Positions 1 to 9,619 of a DNA stretch of 32,690 bases are shown here, in pieces. The notes below the pieces were generated by a model. That model saw only the letters and a list, made by a program, of their open reading frames with translations, ran no database searches and was not told the origin of the DNA. The DNA is from Intrasporangiaceae bacterium (GTDB lineage: Bacteria; Actinomycetota; Actinomycetes; Actinomycetales; Dermatophilaceae). The DNA lies in the NCBI GenBank assembly GCA_012838445.1, contig DUPF01000038.1, positions 1 to 32,690 on the forward strand. The letters run 5' to 3'. Both the position numbers and the translations under genes were made by a program. Numbering within the stretch: the first letter of the stretch is position 1; every line of letters begins with the position of its first letter.

Positions 1-325
1 CGAGCCAGCCCCCGCCGACCCCGCCGAGCCCACCGGCGAGCAGCGCCGACAGCGTCGCGGTCGCGAACAGCGCCCCCCAACCCGGCCCCTTGCGGGGGCG
101 AGCCGGTGCTGTCGGCTGGGTCGGAGGCTGGCTCGGCGCATACCCATAGGCCTGCTGGGGGTATGCGGGGGTCCCGGACTCGTAGCTCCACACCGGAGAC
201 TGGGGGACAGTTGGGTCCGCCTCGTGGCTGGCCGAAGCCGCAGTCGGCAACGCTTGGGTCGGCAGCGCTTCGGTCGGCTGGCTCGCGTCAGCGTCGTGGG
301 GAGTGTTGGGGTCGGGCATGCTCAT
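1..325 (-). CDS. HtrA/DegP-like S1C serine protease, N-terminal part only (truncated by window edge)
   Basis: Read by hand on the minus strand: MSMPDPNTPHDADASQPTEALPTQ...PAYPQQAYGYAPSQPPTQPTAPARPRKGPGWGALFATATLSALLAGGLGGVGGGWL, open to the window edge. Pro/Gln-rich cytoplasmic N-terminus followed by a TM helix, as in actinobacterial HtrA. AGAAGG-like SD upstream. Adjacent to an ECF sigma factor. The catalytic domain is outside the window. Confidence 0.55.
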   Translation of the reverse strand, partial: MSMPDPNTPHDADASQPTEALPTQALPTAASASHEADPTVPQSPVWSYESGTPAYPQQAYGYAPSQPPTQPTAPARPRKGPGWGALFATATLSALLAGGLGGVGGGWL

Positions 326-389
326 GGAACCTTCTAGCGAAAACGAACCTTGTGGGAAACAGGAATTGAACGGGCGGAGCGCCGTTCCG

Positions 390-995
390 TCAAGCCAGGC
401 TGGGAACGACCTGCGGGAGTGCGGGCATGGAGCGGGTGCGCGGAGCGCGGTGAGCCAGCGCAGTACGCAACTGGGCCCGACCGCGGTGGATCCGGGAGCG
501 GACCGTGCCGAGTTTGATGTCGAGCACCTCGGCGACCTCCTCGTAGGTCAGCCCTTCGATGTCGCAGAGCACCACGGCGGCGCGGAAGCTCGGGGGCAGC
601 GCGTTGAGCGCCTCCTGGATGTCACTGTCGAGGTGGGTGTCCGCATACACCTGCTCGGGACTGGGCGAGCGGCCCGGCAGCCGGGCCGCCCACTCGTCGG
701 TGAGTGCGTCGAAGCGGATCCGCTGCTTGCGACGCATCTTGTCGAGGAAGACGTTCGTGGTGATCCGGTGCAGCCAGCCCTCAAAGGTGCCGGGCCGGTA
801 GGTGTGCAGCGACCGGAACACGCGGATGAACACGTCATGGGTGAGGTCCTCGGCATCGTGGACGTTGCCGGTGAGTCGGTAGGCCAGACGGTAGACCCGA
901 CTCGAGTGCTCCGAGACGATCTCCTCCCACGATGGAGGGGTCCATTCGGTCGTCGTCATGGTGTCGGGCCCTTGGTGCAGGTCGGTGTTCATCAT
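390..995 (-). CDS. sigE: ECF RNA polymerase sigma factor, SigE-like
   Basis: ORF 390..1169; conserved sigma-70 region 2 ([29 protein letters not shown]) and region 4 ([45 protein letters not shown]). Start uncertain (MMNTD at 995, MPVAAT at 1049, or MTTTEW at 959). Neighbourhood matches the mycobacterial Rv1220c-sigE-htrA arrangement. Confidence 0.85.
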   Translation of the reverse strand: MMNTDLHQGPDTMTTTEWTPPSWEEIVSEHSSRVYRLAYRLTGNVHDAEDLTHDVFIRVFRSLHTYRPGTFEGWLHRITTNVFLDKMRRKQRIRFDALTDEWAARLPGRSPSPEQVYADTHLDSDIQEALNALPPSFRAAVVLCDIEGLTYEEVAEVLDIKLGTVRSRIHRGRAQLRTALAHRAPRTRSMPALPQVVPSLA

Positions 996-1167
996 GGTTA
1001 CGTTCTCGTCGGTGCTGTTCGTCTCTACTGTCGTCGCTGCCACTGGCATGCCCGCCAGTGTGGTGCGCCAACCTGGGAGTTCCCTGAAAAACACCACCGC
1101 CGAACCTGTCAGTTCGGCGGCGCGCCGAGGCAGCAAGGCGCGGCGGCGACGAACTAGTCTGGAGCCC

Positions 1168-1800
1168 ATGACGACGATGAAGCCCGCCAGTTGGACCTAC
1201 GCGGAGGAGTTCGTCCCGGAGAACGAGGTCCAGGAGAAGGCTCGGCTGCGCGGCGGCGAGCTCGGCATCTCCCCCGTCGGCCACGGCACCGGACCGGCGC
1301 TGCGGATGCTCGCGGCGGCCAGCCAGGCGACGTCCGTCATCGAGATCGGCACCGGCAGCGGCACCTCAGGGTTATGGCTGCTCGCCGGGATGCCCGACAA
1401 CGGCGTGCTCACGACGATCGACCTCGAGGTCGAGCACCAGGTGGCCGCCCGGGAGGCCTTCGCCGCCGCAGGGATCCCGCACCAGCGCACCCGGGTCATC
1501 GGTGGCCGCGCCCTCGACGTGCTGCCGCGGATGACGGACGGCGCCTACGACCTCGTCCTCATCGACGCCGACAAGACCGAGTACCCGGCCTACACCGAGC
1601 ACGCGATCCGGTTGCTGCGCCCCGGTGGGGTGCTCGCCTTGGACAACATGCTCTGGCACAACCAGGTCGCCGACCCGGCCGCCCGGGACGAGAAGACCGT
1701 GACCCTGCGCGACCTCGGCAAGGAGCTGCGCGAACGCGATGACCTGCTCGTGGCGATGCTCCCCGTCGGCGACGGCCTGCTCGTCTGCATCAAGCAGTAA
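1168..1800 (+). CDS. SAM-dependent O-methyltransferase (Rv1220c-like, class I/COMT-type)
   Basis: [34 protein letters not shown]...[20 protein letters not shown]...[44 protein letters not shown]; divergent from sigE; TAGTCT 7 nt before the ATG. Confidence 0.88.
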   Translation: MTTMKPASWTYAEEFVPENEVQEKARLRGGELGISPVGHGTGPALRMLAAASQATSVIEIGTGSGTSGLWLLAGMPDNGVLTTIDLEVEHQVAAREAFAAAGIPHQRTRVIGGRALDVLPRMTDGAYDLVLIDADKTEYPAYTEHAIRLLRPGGVLALDNMLWHNQVADPAARDEKTVTLRDLGKELRERDDLLVAMLPVGDGLLVCIKQ

Positions 1801-1842
1801 ACACCCCGCACCGCCTCAACTTTCTCTCCCCACCCGTTAAAG

Positions 1843-1881
1843 GGTGACTTCACCACGCTTCGGAAGCGTAGGGAAGTCACC
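1843..1881. terminator. 39-bp near-perfect palindrome in a convergent intergenic region; possible bidirectional terminator
   Basis: GGTGACTTC-ACC-ACGCTTC-G-GAAGCGT-AGG-GAAGTCACC, symmetric about position 1862. Lies between the + strand methyltransferase end (1800) and the minus-strand ORF end (1953). No flanking T-tract. Confidence 0.5.
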
Positions 1882-1952
1882 GTCAGCGCTGCACGGGGCG
1901 GGATCCGCATCCCAGATCGATCGTCCGGGCCGGCGCAGCCATACCCCGCCGC

Positions 1953-2339
1953 TCAGCCGTCCTCGTCGTGCATGGTGCCCGGGCCGGCGCCCCGGCGGAA
2001 CCCGGCCGGCCCCTCGGCGATGGCGACGACCTCGAAGTCCTCGATGACCTCCGGCGCCGACCCGATCAGGACACTACCCGGGGACTCGGCGGCGGTCTGC
2101 TCGAACCCGGCACGGAACTCGTCGCGGTCCCGGGCGGTGTCGAAGACGTAGGTGCCCTCGAACCACTCCCCCTCCCGCATCCGCCAGGTCTTGAACGCCA
2201 GCCCGTCGAGGAACATGAAGCGCGCCATCGACGTGCCGACGACATACTCGCGCAGGTCAGCGGCGATCGTGCTCGGTGCGTCGGCGAGCGACCAGCGCAC
2301 GGTCAGCCCATAGCCGGCCTTCATCGATCCAGGGGTCAT
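1953..2339 (-). CDS. Small hypothetical protein, possibly YdhR/ABM-like dimeric alpha-beta barrel
   Basis: MTPGSMKAGYGLTVRWSLADAPSTIAADLREYVVGTSMARFMFLDGLAFKTWRMREGEWFEGTYVFDTARDRDEFRAGFEQTAAESPGSVLIGSAPEVIEDFEVVAIAEG. Start overlaps the pepA stop (ATGA), indicating coupling. Confidence 0.65.
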   Translation of the reverse strand: MTPGSMKAGYGLTVRWSLADAPSTIAADLREYVVGTSMARFMFLDGLAFKTWRMREGEWFEGTYVFDTARDRDEFRAGFEQTAAESPGSVLIGSAPEVIEDFEVVAIAEGPAGFRRGAGPGTMHDEDG

Positions 2340-3940
2340 TGCAGTCCTTCCAGCCACGCGAGCAGAGCGCGCGCGCCATATCCGGTGGCTCCCTTGGCGA
2401 GGATGCCCTTGTCGACGTCCGACCGTCCCGGCCCGGCGATATCGAGGTGGGCCCACGGGACCTCGCCTGCGAACTCGCGCAGGAAGAGGGCCGCTGTGAT
2501 CGCCCCACCGCCGACTCCCCGCGCGATGTGGTTCAGGTCCGCAACGTCGCTGTCCAGGGCCTCACGGTAGTCGTCGACGAGCGGCAGCCGCCAGAACGTC
2601 TCACCGGTCGATTCACCGGCCTCCCGCAACCCGGCGACGAGGGCGTCGTCGGTGCCGAAGATCGCCGCCATGCTCCGGGCCAGCGCCACCCGGGCGGCCC
2701 CGGTCAACGTCGCGACGTCGACGAGGACATCCGGGGAGAGGTGGGCGACCGCATACGCCATCGCATCGGCGAGGACGAGCCGACCTTCGGCGTCGGTGTT
2801 GCCCACCTCGACGGTCCGGCCGCCGAACTGGGTGATGACATCGGAGGGGCGGTAGGACGAGCCGCTGATCTGGTTCTCGGCCAGCGCGAGCAGTCCGGTG
2901 ACCTTGACCGGGATCTGCAGGTCCCGGCACGCGGCGAGCGTGGCGAGGACGACCGCCGAGCCGAGCATGTCGGTCTTCATCGAGACCATGCCGTCGGCCG
3001 GTTTGACGTTGAGTCCGCCGGTGTCGAAGGTGATCCCCTTGCCGACGAGGACGACGTGCCGTACCTCCGCACCCGCGCCACGTGGGACGTAGTCGAGTTG
3101 GACGAGCCGCGGCGGGGTAGCGGATCCGCCACCGACGGCGAGCAAGCCGCCGAAGCCCTCCGCGGCCAGTTCCCGGTCGGTCCACACCCGGGCAGTCAGG
3201 CCGCTGCGCCGGGCCAGGGTGCGGGCGGATGCGGCCACCCAGGCCGGGTTCTTGATGTTCGACGGGGTCAGCCCCAGACCGCGAGCGATGATCGTCGCCC
3301 GACAGCGCACGAGCGCCCGGTCCAGGGCGTCGGCGTCGACACCGACGTCGATCCCGGCGAGGACCTGAACCGACCGCGGCGGTCCGTTCGGGCGGACCGG
3401 GCCGTCGGCCTGCCACGCCGGCGCCGTCCACGAACCGAGCGTCACGCCCTCGACGAGCGCACTCTCGCAGCCCGCCCCGAACGCGACGACAAGGACGTCG
3501 ACGTCGAGGGTCACCCTCCCCAGGGCAGCGCCAGCAGCCCGCACATCGTCGGCGCTCCCGGTGCCGAGTCCGACGAGGACGACCCGACCGAACGCGGGCC
3601 CGTCGCCTCGCCGACCGGTGACGAGCGGGACGGTCGTGATCGAACCGGCCTTCGGCGAGGGAGTATGCGTCGCCACCAGTTCCGTTGCATCGAGCCTGAT
3701 CTCGCGCAGGGCTGCGTTGGCCCCGACCCCGGCCACGATCACTTCGGCGTCGGTCCCGTCGGCGGGCGTGGCGGCCCGGACCCCGACGGCGAGGACCGGC
3801 GCTGCGGCTCCGGTCGCCGCGTCGGGGCCGACTGCGCCGGCGATGTCGTCGACGACCGACCATCGCGGCAGGGTCGGGTCGAGGATGTTCTCGGTGCGGG
3901 AGGCGAGGAAGGACTTCACGGACGGACGGCGAGGACTCAC
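2336..3940 (-). CDS. pepA: Leucyl aminopeptidase, M17 family
   Basis: VLVGKGITFDTGGLNVKPADGMVSMKTDMLGSAVVLATL, NTDAEGRLVLADAMAYA; GTG start at 3940 with TAGGGT 7 nt upstream (leaderless-like). Confidence 0.92.
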   Translation of the reverse strand: MSPRRPSVKSFLASRTENILDPTLPRWSVVDDIAGAVGPDAATGAAAPVLAVGVRAATPADGTDAEVIVAGVGANAALREIRLDATELVATHTPSPKAGSITTVPLVTGRRGDGPAFGRVVLVGLGTGSADDVRAAGAALGRVTLDVDVLVVAFGAGCESALVEGVTLGSWTAPAWQADGPVRPNGPPRSVQVLAGIDVGVDADALDRALVRCRATIIARGLGLTPSNIKNPAWVAASARTLARRSGLTARVWTDRELAAEGFGGLLAVGGGSATPPRLVQLDYVPRGAGAEVRHVVLVGKGITFDTGGLNVKPADGMVSMKTDMLGSAVVLATLAACRDLQIPVKVTGLLALAENQISGSSYRPSDVITQFGGRTVEVGNTDAEGRLVLADAMAYAVAHLSPDVLVDVATLTGAARVALARSMAAIFGTDDALVAGLREAGESTGETFWRLPLVDDYREALDSDVADLNHIARGVGGGAITAALFLREFAGEVPWAHLDIAGPGRSDVDKGILAKGATGYGARALLAWLEGLQ

Positions 3941-4041
3941 CCGATCGACCCTACCCGCGGGCGGCCCGCCCGAGCCCAAACAGACCGCGACCCCCGGACC
4001 AGGTGGTCACCGGGGGTCGTCGCGTCAACCGCGGGCGCAGG

Positions 4042-4215
4042 TCAGTTCAGGCCCTCGCAGTTGTCGATGGCCGCGCCGAGGGCACGAACCTCGTCGGGGG
4101 TCATCTCGACCACGAGTCGCCCGCCACCCTCAAGGGGCATCCGGAGCACGATGCCGCGACCCTCCTTCACGACCTCGAGGTCGCCATCGCCGGTCCTCGG
4201 CTTCATTGCCGCCAT
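4042..4215 (-). CDS. DUF3117 family small protein (Rv1211-like)
   Basis: MAAMKPRTGDGDLEVVKEGRGIVLRMPLEGGGRLVVEMTPDEVRALGAAIDNCEGLN; typical actinobacterial DUF3117 sequence; GAAGGGA SD upstream. Confidence 0.85.
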   Translation of the reverse strand: MAAMKPRTGDGDLEVVKEGRGIVLRMPLEGGGRLVVEMTPDEVRALGAAIDNCEGLN

Positions 4216-4410
4216 GAGCACATCCCTTCGATATGGCGGTCGGGTCATCGGCGGGGTCGCCGATATCGGGCACTCTGGTTCCCGACCACACTCTGTGCCC
4301 TATTATCCCGCACCCGTGCACTTCGTGCGAAATCCCCAGAGAAAATCGCTGCAGCCCACCACCCCCGGTCCGCTGCCCAGGAGCCGCCGCGGACCGCATA
4401 CGGTTGACCC

Positions 4411-5220
4411 ATGACGACCGACTCCGCACCCGCGCCCGCCCCCGTCCTGATCGAACGAGACGGTGCGGTCGCCACGATCCGGCTCAACCGTCCCGAGGCG
4501 ATGAACGCCCTCGATCTGGCGACCAAGGAGGCGCTCCTGGCCGCGCTCCGCGAGGTCGCCGAGGACCCGGAGGTGCGCTGCGTCGTGCTGACCGGGACCG
4601 GGCGGGCGTTCTGTGTCGGACAGGACCTGCGCGAGCACGTCAAGGGGTTGGAGGTCGGGGCCGACTTCCTCGCCACGACTGTCACCGACCACTACAACCC
4701 GATCGCGACGCTGCTGGCGACGATGAACAAGCCGGTCGTCACGGCGATCAACGGGGTCGCCGCCGGGGCCGGGATGAGCTTCGCCCTGACCGGGGATGTG
4801 CGGATCATGGCCGACACGGCCGGGATGAACACCGCCTTCGCCGGGATCGCCCTGTCCTGCGACTCGGGTGCGTCCTACTGGCTGCCCCGACTCGTCGGGC
4901 ACGCCCGGGCCAAGGACCTGCTCTTCTCGCCCCGGACCGTCCCGGCGGCCGAGTGCCTCGACCTCGGTCTGGTCACCGAGGTCGTTCCGGCGGACGAGTT
5001 CGAGGCGACCGTCAGCGAGGCGGCGGCCCGGTTGGCGGCCGGCCCGACCCAGGCCTTCGGTGCGATGCGTCAGGCGATCCTCGCCTCCTCGACCAGTCCC
5101 CTTGAGGAGGCCCTCGCGGTCGAGGAGTCCTTCATGGCCTCGACCGGGGCGACCGCCGATCACCAGGAGGCGGTGCGGGCCTTCCTCGCCAAGGAGAAGC
5201 CCACCTTCACCGGCCGCTGA
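4411..5220 (+). CDS. Enoyl-CoA hydratase/isomerase (crotonase fold)
   Basis: VLIERDGAVATIRLNRPEAMNALDLATKEALLAALREVAEDPEVRCVVLTGTGRAFCVGQDLREH...KPVVTAINGVAAGAGMSFALTGDVRIM; TACGGT 6 nt upstream of the ATG. Confidence 0.92.
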   Translation: MTTDSAPAPAPVLIERDGAVATIRLNRPEAMNALDLATKEALLAALREVAEDPEVRCVVLTGTGRAFCVGQDLREHVKGLEVGADFLATTVTDHYNPIATLLATMNKPVVTAINGVAAGAGMSFALTGDVRIMADTAGMNTAFAGIALSCDSGASYWLPRLVGHARAKDLLFSPRTVPAAECLDLGLVTEVVPADEFEATVSEAAARLAAGPTQAFGAMRQAILASSTSPLEEALAVEESFMASTGATADHQEAVRAFLAKEKPTFTGR

Positions 5221-5226
5221 GCCGCG

Positions 5227-6459
5227 TCACGGCGGGAAATCGCTCGGCGGGTCGAGGACGAGCAACTGGGTCGTCCACTGGTGCTGGGCGACGATGAGGA
5301 GGACGGCCAGGACGGTGGCCAGGACCGGCCACCAGCGGGGTATGCGTCGCGCACCGCCGCCGATGAGGATCAGGGCGATCGGGAACAGCGGGATGGCGTA
5401 GCGGATCAGGCTGGTGCCGACATCGAGGACGGCGGCCAGGTAGGCCGGGTAGGCGACGATCCACAGCCGCAACTCGAGCGGGAGTCGGCGGGCCCACGGA
5501 CCGGCCGCGGCGAGGATGAGGAGGAGCGCCAGCGCGGTCACGGCGAGCGCTGCGTAGAGCCGCGGGTGACCGGTCTCCCGGAACAGCAGGTAGGCGGTGT
5601 TGTCGATCCACGGTCGGAACGGCACGATCTCGTGACCGGCCCGCCAGGACGCCATCGTCTCGGCGTAGCCGTCGGAGCGGCCGGTGCCGATGGTGACGAT
5701 CGTCGGCCAGATCAGGCCCGAGAAGCCGGTGACGAGGAGTGCGGCCACCGGTGCGGCGAGCGTGCGCATCGTCGGTCGCGGCCGCGCCGTCCACCAGCGG
5801 CGCACCTCCAGCAGAACGACGACGCCGACGACGAGCGCCAGCGGCAGCGCGATCGGGCGGGTCACGCCGAGCACGACCGCGAGGACCCCGACGAGCAGCC
5901 AGTTCCGTTGGACGAGGGCGAGGAAGAAGCCGACGAGGACGAGCACGGCGAGGGACTCGGTGTAGGCGATCTGCAGCGTCGGGGCCGCCGGTTGCACGGC
6001 CCACACCCCCATCGCCGCAAGCGCCACGGCCGGTGGGGCATACCGGGCGAAGAGCCGCACCATGAGGACCGCGGCGCCGCAGCCGGTGACGAGCGCCACG
6101 AGGGTTCCCGCGAGCCGGAAATCCATCCCGGTGAGGACCATGAGTCCGCGCGACAGCATCGGGAAGAGCGGATAGAACGCCCACTGGTTCTGGCGCACGA
6201 CGCCGTCGTCGCTGAGCGGCAGTTCGGCCGGATAGCCGTCCTCGGCGATCGTCCGGTACCACGACCCGTCCCACACGACGGACATGTCGAGGAAGGTCAC
6301 CGGACCCGGGCCGGTCCACCGCTCGTAGGGGACCTGGAGCCGGCCCGCCGCGAGGATGAACAGGGTCGAGACGGCCCGGGTGGCGAGGTAGACCGCGAGC
6401 GCCGCCCACCCCAGCCGGGACCCGGTGATCGTCGGTGCGCCGGTCCGGGTGACGGTCAC
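5227..6459 (-). CDS. Integral membrane mannosyltransferase, PIG-V-like (GT-C)
   Basis: Multi-pass protein with WDGSWYRTIAEDGYP and NQWAFYPLFPMLSRGLMVLTG motifs typical of bacterial PIG-V family proteins. Confidence 0.75.
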   Translation of the reverse strand: MTVTRTGAPTITGSRLGWAALAVYLATRAVSTLFILAAGRLQVPYERWTGPGPVTFLDMSVVWDGSWYRTIAEDGYPAELPLSDDGVVRQNQWAFYPLFPMLSRGLMVLTGMDFRLAGTLVALVTGCGAAVLMVRLFARYAPPAVALAAMGVWAVQPAAPTLQIAYTESLAVLVLVGFFLALVQRNWLLVGVLAVVLGVTRPIALPLALVVGVVVLLEVRRWWTARPRPTMRTLAAPVAALLVTGFSGLIWPTIVTIGTGRSDGYAETMASWRAGHEIVPFRPWIDNTAYLLFRETGHPRLYAALAVTALALLLILAAAGPWARRLPLELRLWIVAYPAYLAAVLDVGTSLIRYAIPLFPIALILIGGGARRIPRWWPVLATVLAVLLIVAQHQWTTQLLVLDPPSDFPP

Positions 6460-6737
6460 TCCGCGAGATCCCGCCGGGCCAGTTCGGCCTCCAGGACCGT
6501 TAACCGCTTCTGGAGGACCTTGAGCGCATCGTCGACCTGGTCCATCCGGTAGCCGCGCAGCGCCGTGTCGAAACGGACCGCGGCGATGTCCTCCGGACCG
6601 GCGTCCTCCGGGAACTCCAGGACCGGGGTGGTGTGCACCGGCTCGCTCATCCGGTCGTACGGCACCCGACCGGCGAGGAGGGCGAGGAAGGCGGCGATGA
6701 CGAGCACCGCGACCACGACGACGAAGACCCAGATCAC
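6456..6737 (-). CDS. DivIVA-domain membrane protein (Rv1209-like)
   Basis: GTG start; VIWVFVVVVAVLVIAAFLALLAGRVPYDRMSEPVHTTPVLEFPEDAGPEDIAAVRFDTALRGYRMDQVDDALKVLQKRLTVLEAELARRDLAE: one TM helix plus the RFDTALRGYRMDQVDDAL motif. Stop overlaps the start of the downstream mannosyltransferase by 4 nt. Confidence 0.75.
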   Translation of the reverse strand: MIWVFVVVVAVLVIAAFLALLAGRVPYDRMSEPVHTTPVLEFPEDAGPEDIAAVRFDTALRGYRMDQVDDALKVLQKRLTVLEAELARRDLAE

Positions 6738-6747
6738 GGGACCGACC

Positions 6748-7479
6748 CTAGGCGAGAGAGTCCCGGGCGGCGACGATGTGGTCCACCGCGTCCTGGATGT
6801 CGTCGGTGACGTGGAGCAGGTCCATGTCACCGGCACTGATCGTGCCGGTCGCCACGCACTGGTCCCGGAGCCAGTCGATGAGCCCGCCCCAGAACGCGGA
6901 GCCGAGCAGCACGATCGGGAAACGGCTGACCTTGTCGGTCTGGACGAGGGTGAGCGCCTCGAACAGCTCATCGAGGGTGCCGAGGCCTCCGGGCAGGACG
7001 ATGAACCCCTGGGCGGACTTGACGAACATCGTCTTGCGGACGAAGAAGTAGCGGAAGTTGACCCCGAGGTCGACGTAGTCGTTCAGCCCGGTCTCCATCG
7101 GCAACTCGATCCCGAGCCCGACCGAGACCCCGCCGGCTTCGAGGGCGCCCTTGTTCGCGGCCTCCATGGTGCCGGGTCCGCCACCGGTGACCACCGCATA
7201 CCCGGCCCGCACGAGAGCCGCACCGACCTGCTCGGCCATCTCGTAGACCGGGTCCTCCGGGCGAGTCCGAGCCGACCCGAAGACGCTGACCGCCGGGCCG
7301 AGTTCGGCGAGCGCGCCGAACCCCTCGACGAACTCGCTCTGGATCCGCATGACCCGCCACGGGTCGGTGTGCAGCCAGTCGGTGGCCCCGCTGCTGTCGA
7401 GGAGTCGCTTGTCGTGGGTGCTCGTCGGGAGCTGGGAGCGGCGCCGGACGACCGGGCCGGTGCGGTATTCACGCGTCAT
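6748..7479 (-). CDS. LOG family protein (Rossmann fold, TIGR00730-like)
   Basis: VSVFGSARTRPEDPVYEMAEQVGAALVRAGYAVVTGGGPGTMEAANKGALEAGG...FIVLPGGLGTLDELFEALTLVQT; PGGxGTxxE motif. TACGCT 7 nt upstream of the ATG. Confidence 0.9.
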   Translation of the reverse strand: MTREYRTGPVVRRRSQLPTSTHDKRLLDSSGATDWLHTDPWRVMRIQSEFVEGFGALAELGPAVSVFGSARTRPEDPVYEMAEQVGAALVRAGYAVVTGGGPGTMEAANKGALEAGGVSVGLGIELPMETGLNDYVDLGVNFRYFFVRKTMFVKSAQGFIVLPGGLGTLDELFEALTLVQTDKVSRFPIVLLGSAFWGGLIDWLRDQCVATGTISAGDMDLLHVTDDIQDAVDHIVAARDSLA

Positions 7480-8597
7480 GACAACCAGCGTAGAAGAGCC
7501 GCTTCGCATTCGACATAATCGCGGGTCGGGGCCCGCTCGTCGTCCATGTGCGCCAGGTTGGGGTCGCCCGGTCCGAAGTTGACCGCCGGAACTCCCATCG
7601 CGGAGAAGCGGGAGACGTCGGTCCAGCCCTGCTTGGCCTCGACCGGCACGGCGAGCGCCGCGACGAAGGCCTGGGCGGCCGGCAGGTGCAGCCCGGGGCG
7701 CGCGCCGGGCGCGTTGTCGGTGATCTCGACGGCGAAGCCGTCGAAGACCTCCCGCACGTGCGCCTCGGCCCCGGCGGCGTCCAGGGACGGGGAGTACCGA
7801 TAGTTGACCGTGACGACGCACCGGTCCGGGATGACGTTGCCGGCGATGCCGCCGGAGATCAGGACGGCGTTGAGGGCCTCGCGGAACTCCAGTCCGTCGA
7901 CGGTATGCGTCGCCGGACGATAGCTGTTCAGTCGCCGAAGGATCTCCTCGGCGTCGTGGATCGCGTTGTGCCCCTTCCACGGCCGGGCGCTGTGGGCGGC
8001 GGTGCCGGTCGTCGTCACGCGGGCCCGCAACGTGCCCTTGCAGCCGCCCTCGACCGCCGCACTCGTCGGTTCGAGGAGGACCGCGAAGTCCGCGTCGTCG
8101 ATGAGGTCCCGACGCTGCTGCTCGATGTGGAGCAACCCGTTGAACTCGCTCTCGATCTCCTCCCCCTCGTAGAAGACGAAGGTGATGTCCCGGTTCGGTT
8201 CGCTGAGCAGGTGGGCGATGCGCAACTGGACCGCGACCCCGCCCTTCATGTCGACCGTGCCGCGCCCGTAGAGCATCTCCTCCCCGTCCTCGACGATCCG
8301 GCGGGTCGGCAGGTTGGTCGGCGCACCGGTGTCCGGGTCGGCGGTGATGGGGACGGTGTCGAGGTGCCCGGCGAGGACGACCCGCTCGGCCCGGCCGAGG
8401 TCGGTGCGGGCGACGACGGTGTTGCCGAGCCGGGTCACGCTCAGATGCGGGAGGGCCCGCAGCGCCGCCTCGACAGCGTCGGCGAGGGCCTCCTCCTGCA
8501 GGCTGACCGAGGGGATGTCGCACAGGGCGGCGGTGAGGGCGACGACGTCGAGGGACAGGTCGAGGACCGGCGGGGCCGGCTCCGGAGGTGTCGACAT
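7476..8597 (-). CDS. dapE: Succinyl-diaminopimelate desuccinylase
   Basis: M20 peptidase: VVLAGHLDTVPI, YGRGTVDMKGGVAVQL, FVFYEGEEIESEFNGL; located next to dapD. TAGAGT 7 nt upstream of ATG 8597 supports this start over 8606. Confidence 0.9.
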   Translation of the reverse strand: MSTPPEPAPPVLDLSLDVVALTAALCDIPSVSLQEEALADAVEAALRALPHLSVTRLGNTVVARTDLGRAERVVLAGHLDTVPITADPDTGAPTNLPTRRIVEDGEEMLYGRGTVDMKGGVAVQLRIAHLLSEPNRDITFVFYEGEEIESEFNGLLHIEQQRRDLIDDADFAVLLEPTSAAVEGGCKGTLRARVTTTGTAAHSARPWKGHNAIHDAEEILRRLNSYRPATHTVDGLEFREALNAVLISGGIAGNVIPDRCVVTVNYRYSPSLDAAGAEAHVREVFDGFAVEITDNAPGARPGLHLPAAQAFVAALAVPVEAKQGWTDVSRFSAMGVPAVNFGPGDPNLAHMDDERAPTRDYVECEAALLRWLS

Positions 8598-8665
8598 GAC
8601 CGCCACTCTAACGAGCGGCCGCGAGCCGGATCGGCACCCCGGCGCGGGAGTCGTAGGCTGGCCCG

Positions 8666-9604
8666 ATGACCACCCGCACTGCCTCCGGCCACGGCCTGCT
8701 CACGATCACGACCGACGACTCCCCCACCCCCGGCACCGTCCTCGACGCATGGTTCCCCGCGCCGACGCTCGGCCCGACCGAGGGCCCGGCCCCGGCCGGC
8801 CTCGAAGCCCTCGCCGGCACCGACGATGCCCGTCAGGTGCGCCGCGAGGTGCGCCTCGTGACCATCGACCTGGACGCCGCACCCGCCGACACGCCCGACG
8901 CATACCTGCGCCTGCACCTGCTCTCGCACCGTCTCGTCGAACCCAACTCGATCAACCTCGACGGCGTCTTCGGCGCCCTGCCGAACGTCGTGTGGACCAG
9001 TCAGGGGCCTTGTGCCGTCGACGGATTCGAGTCGACCCGGGCTCGGCTGCAGGCCCGCGGCACGGTCGCGGTCTACGGCGTCGACAAGTTCCCGCGGATG
9101 GTCGACTACGTCGTCCCGGCCGGGGTGCGCATCGGTGACGCGGACCGGGTCCGGCTCGGCGCCTACCTCTCCCCCGGCACGACCGTCATGCACGAGGGGT
9201 TCGTCAACTTCAACGCCGGCACCCTCGGCTCCTCGATGATCGAGGGCCGGATCTCCCAGGGGGTCGTCGTCGGGGACGGCTCGGACATCGGCGGGGGCGC
9301 CTCGACGATGGGCACCCTCTCCGGCGGCGGCACCGAGCGGGTCAGCATCGGGGCCCGCTGCCTCGTCGGCGCCCAGGCCGGGGTCGGGATCGCGCTCGGT
9401 GACGACTGCGTCGTCGAGGCCGGGCTCTACCTGACCGCCGGGACGAAGGTCACCCTCCCCGACGGGCAGGTCGCCAAGGCGCGGGAACTCTCCGGGCAGT
9501 CCAATCTGTTGTTCCTACGCAACTCGGTCACCGGCGCCGTCGAGGCCCGTCCCCGCGACGGGCACGGCATCGTGCTCAACTCCGCGTTGCACGCCAACGA
9601 CTGA
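8666..9604 (+). CDS. dapD: 2,3,4,5-tetrahydropyridine-2,6-dicarboxylate N-succinyltransferase
   Basis: Left-handed beta-helix hexapeptide region: [62 protein letters not shown]; conserved [19 protein letters not shown]. Confidence 0.93.
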   Translation: MTTRTASGHGLLTITTDDSPTPGTVLDAWFPAPTLGPTEGPAPAGLEALAGTDDARQVRREVRLVTIDLDAAPADTPDAYLRLHLLSHRLVEPNSINLDGVFGALPNVVWTSQGPCAVDGFESTRARLQARGTVAVYGVDKFPRMVDYVVPAGVRIGDADRVRLGAYLSPGTTVMHEGFVNFNAGTLGSSMIEGRISQGVVVGDGSDIGGGASTMGTLSGGGTERVSIGARCLVGAQAGVGIALGDDCVVEAGLYLTAGTKVTLPDGQVAKARELSGQSNLLFLRNSVTGAVEARPRDGHGIVLNSALHAND

Positions 9605-9619
9605 TCGACCCGGACCTGG

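Noticed and set aside
2276-4414. 712-aa + strand ORF
   Set aside because: Antisense to pepA (M17 motifs on the minus strand); Arg/Asp/Gly-rich low-complexity translation typical of a high-GC shadow frame.
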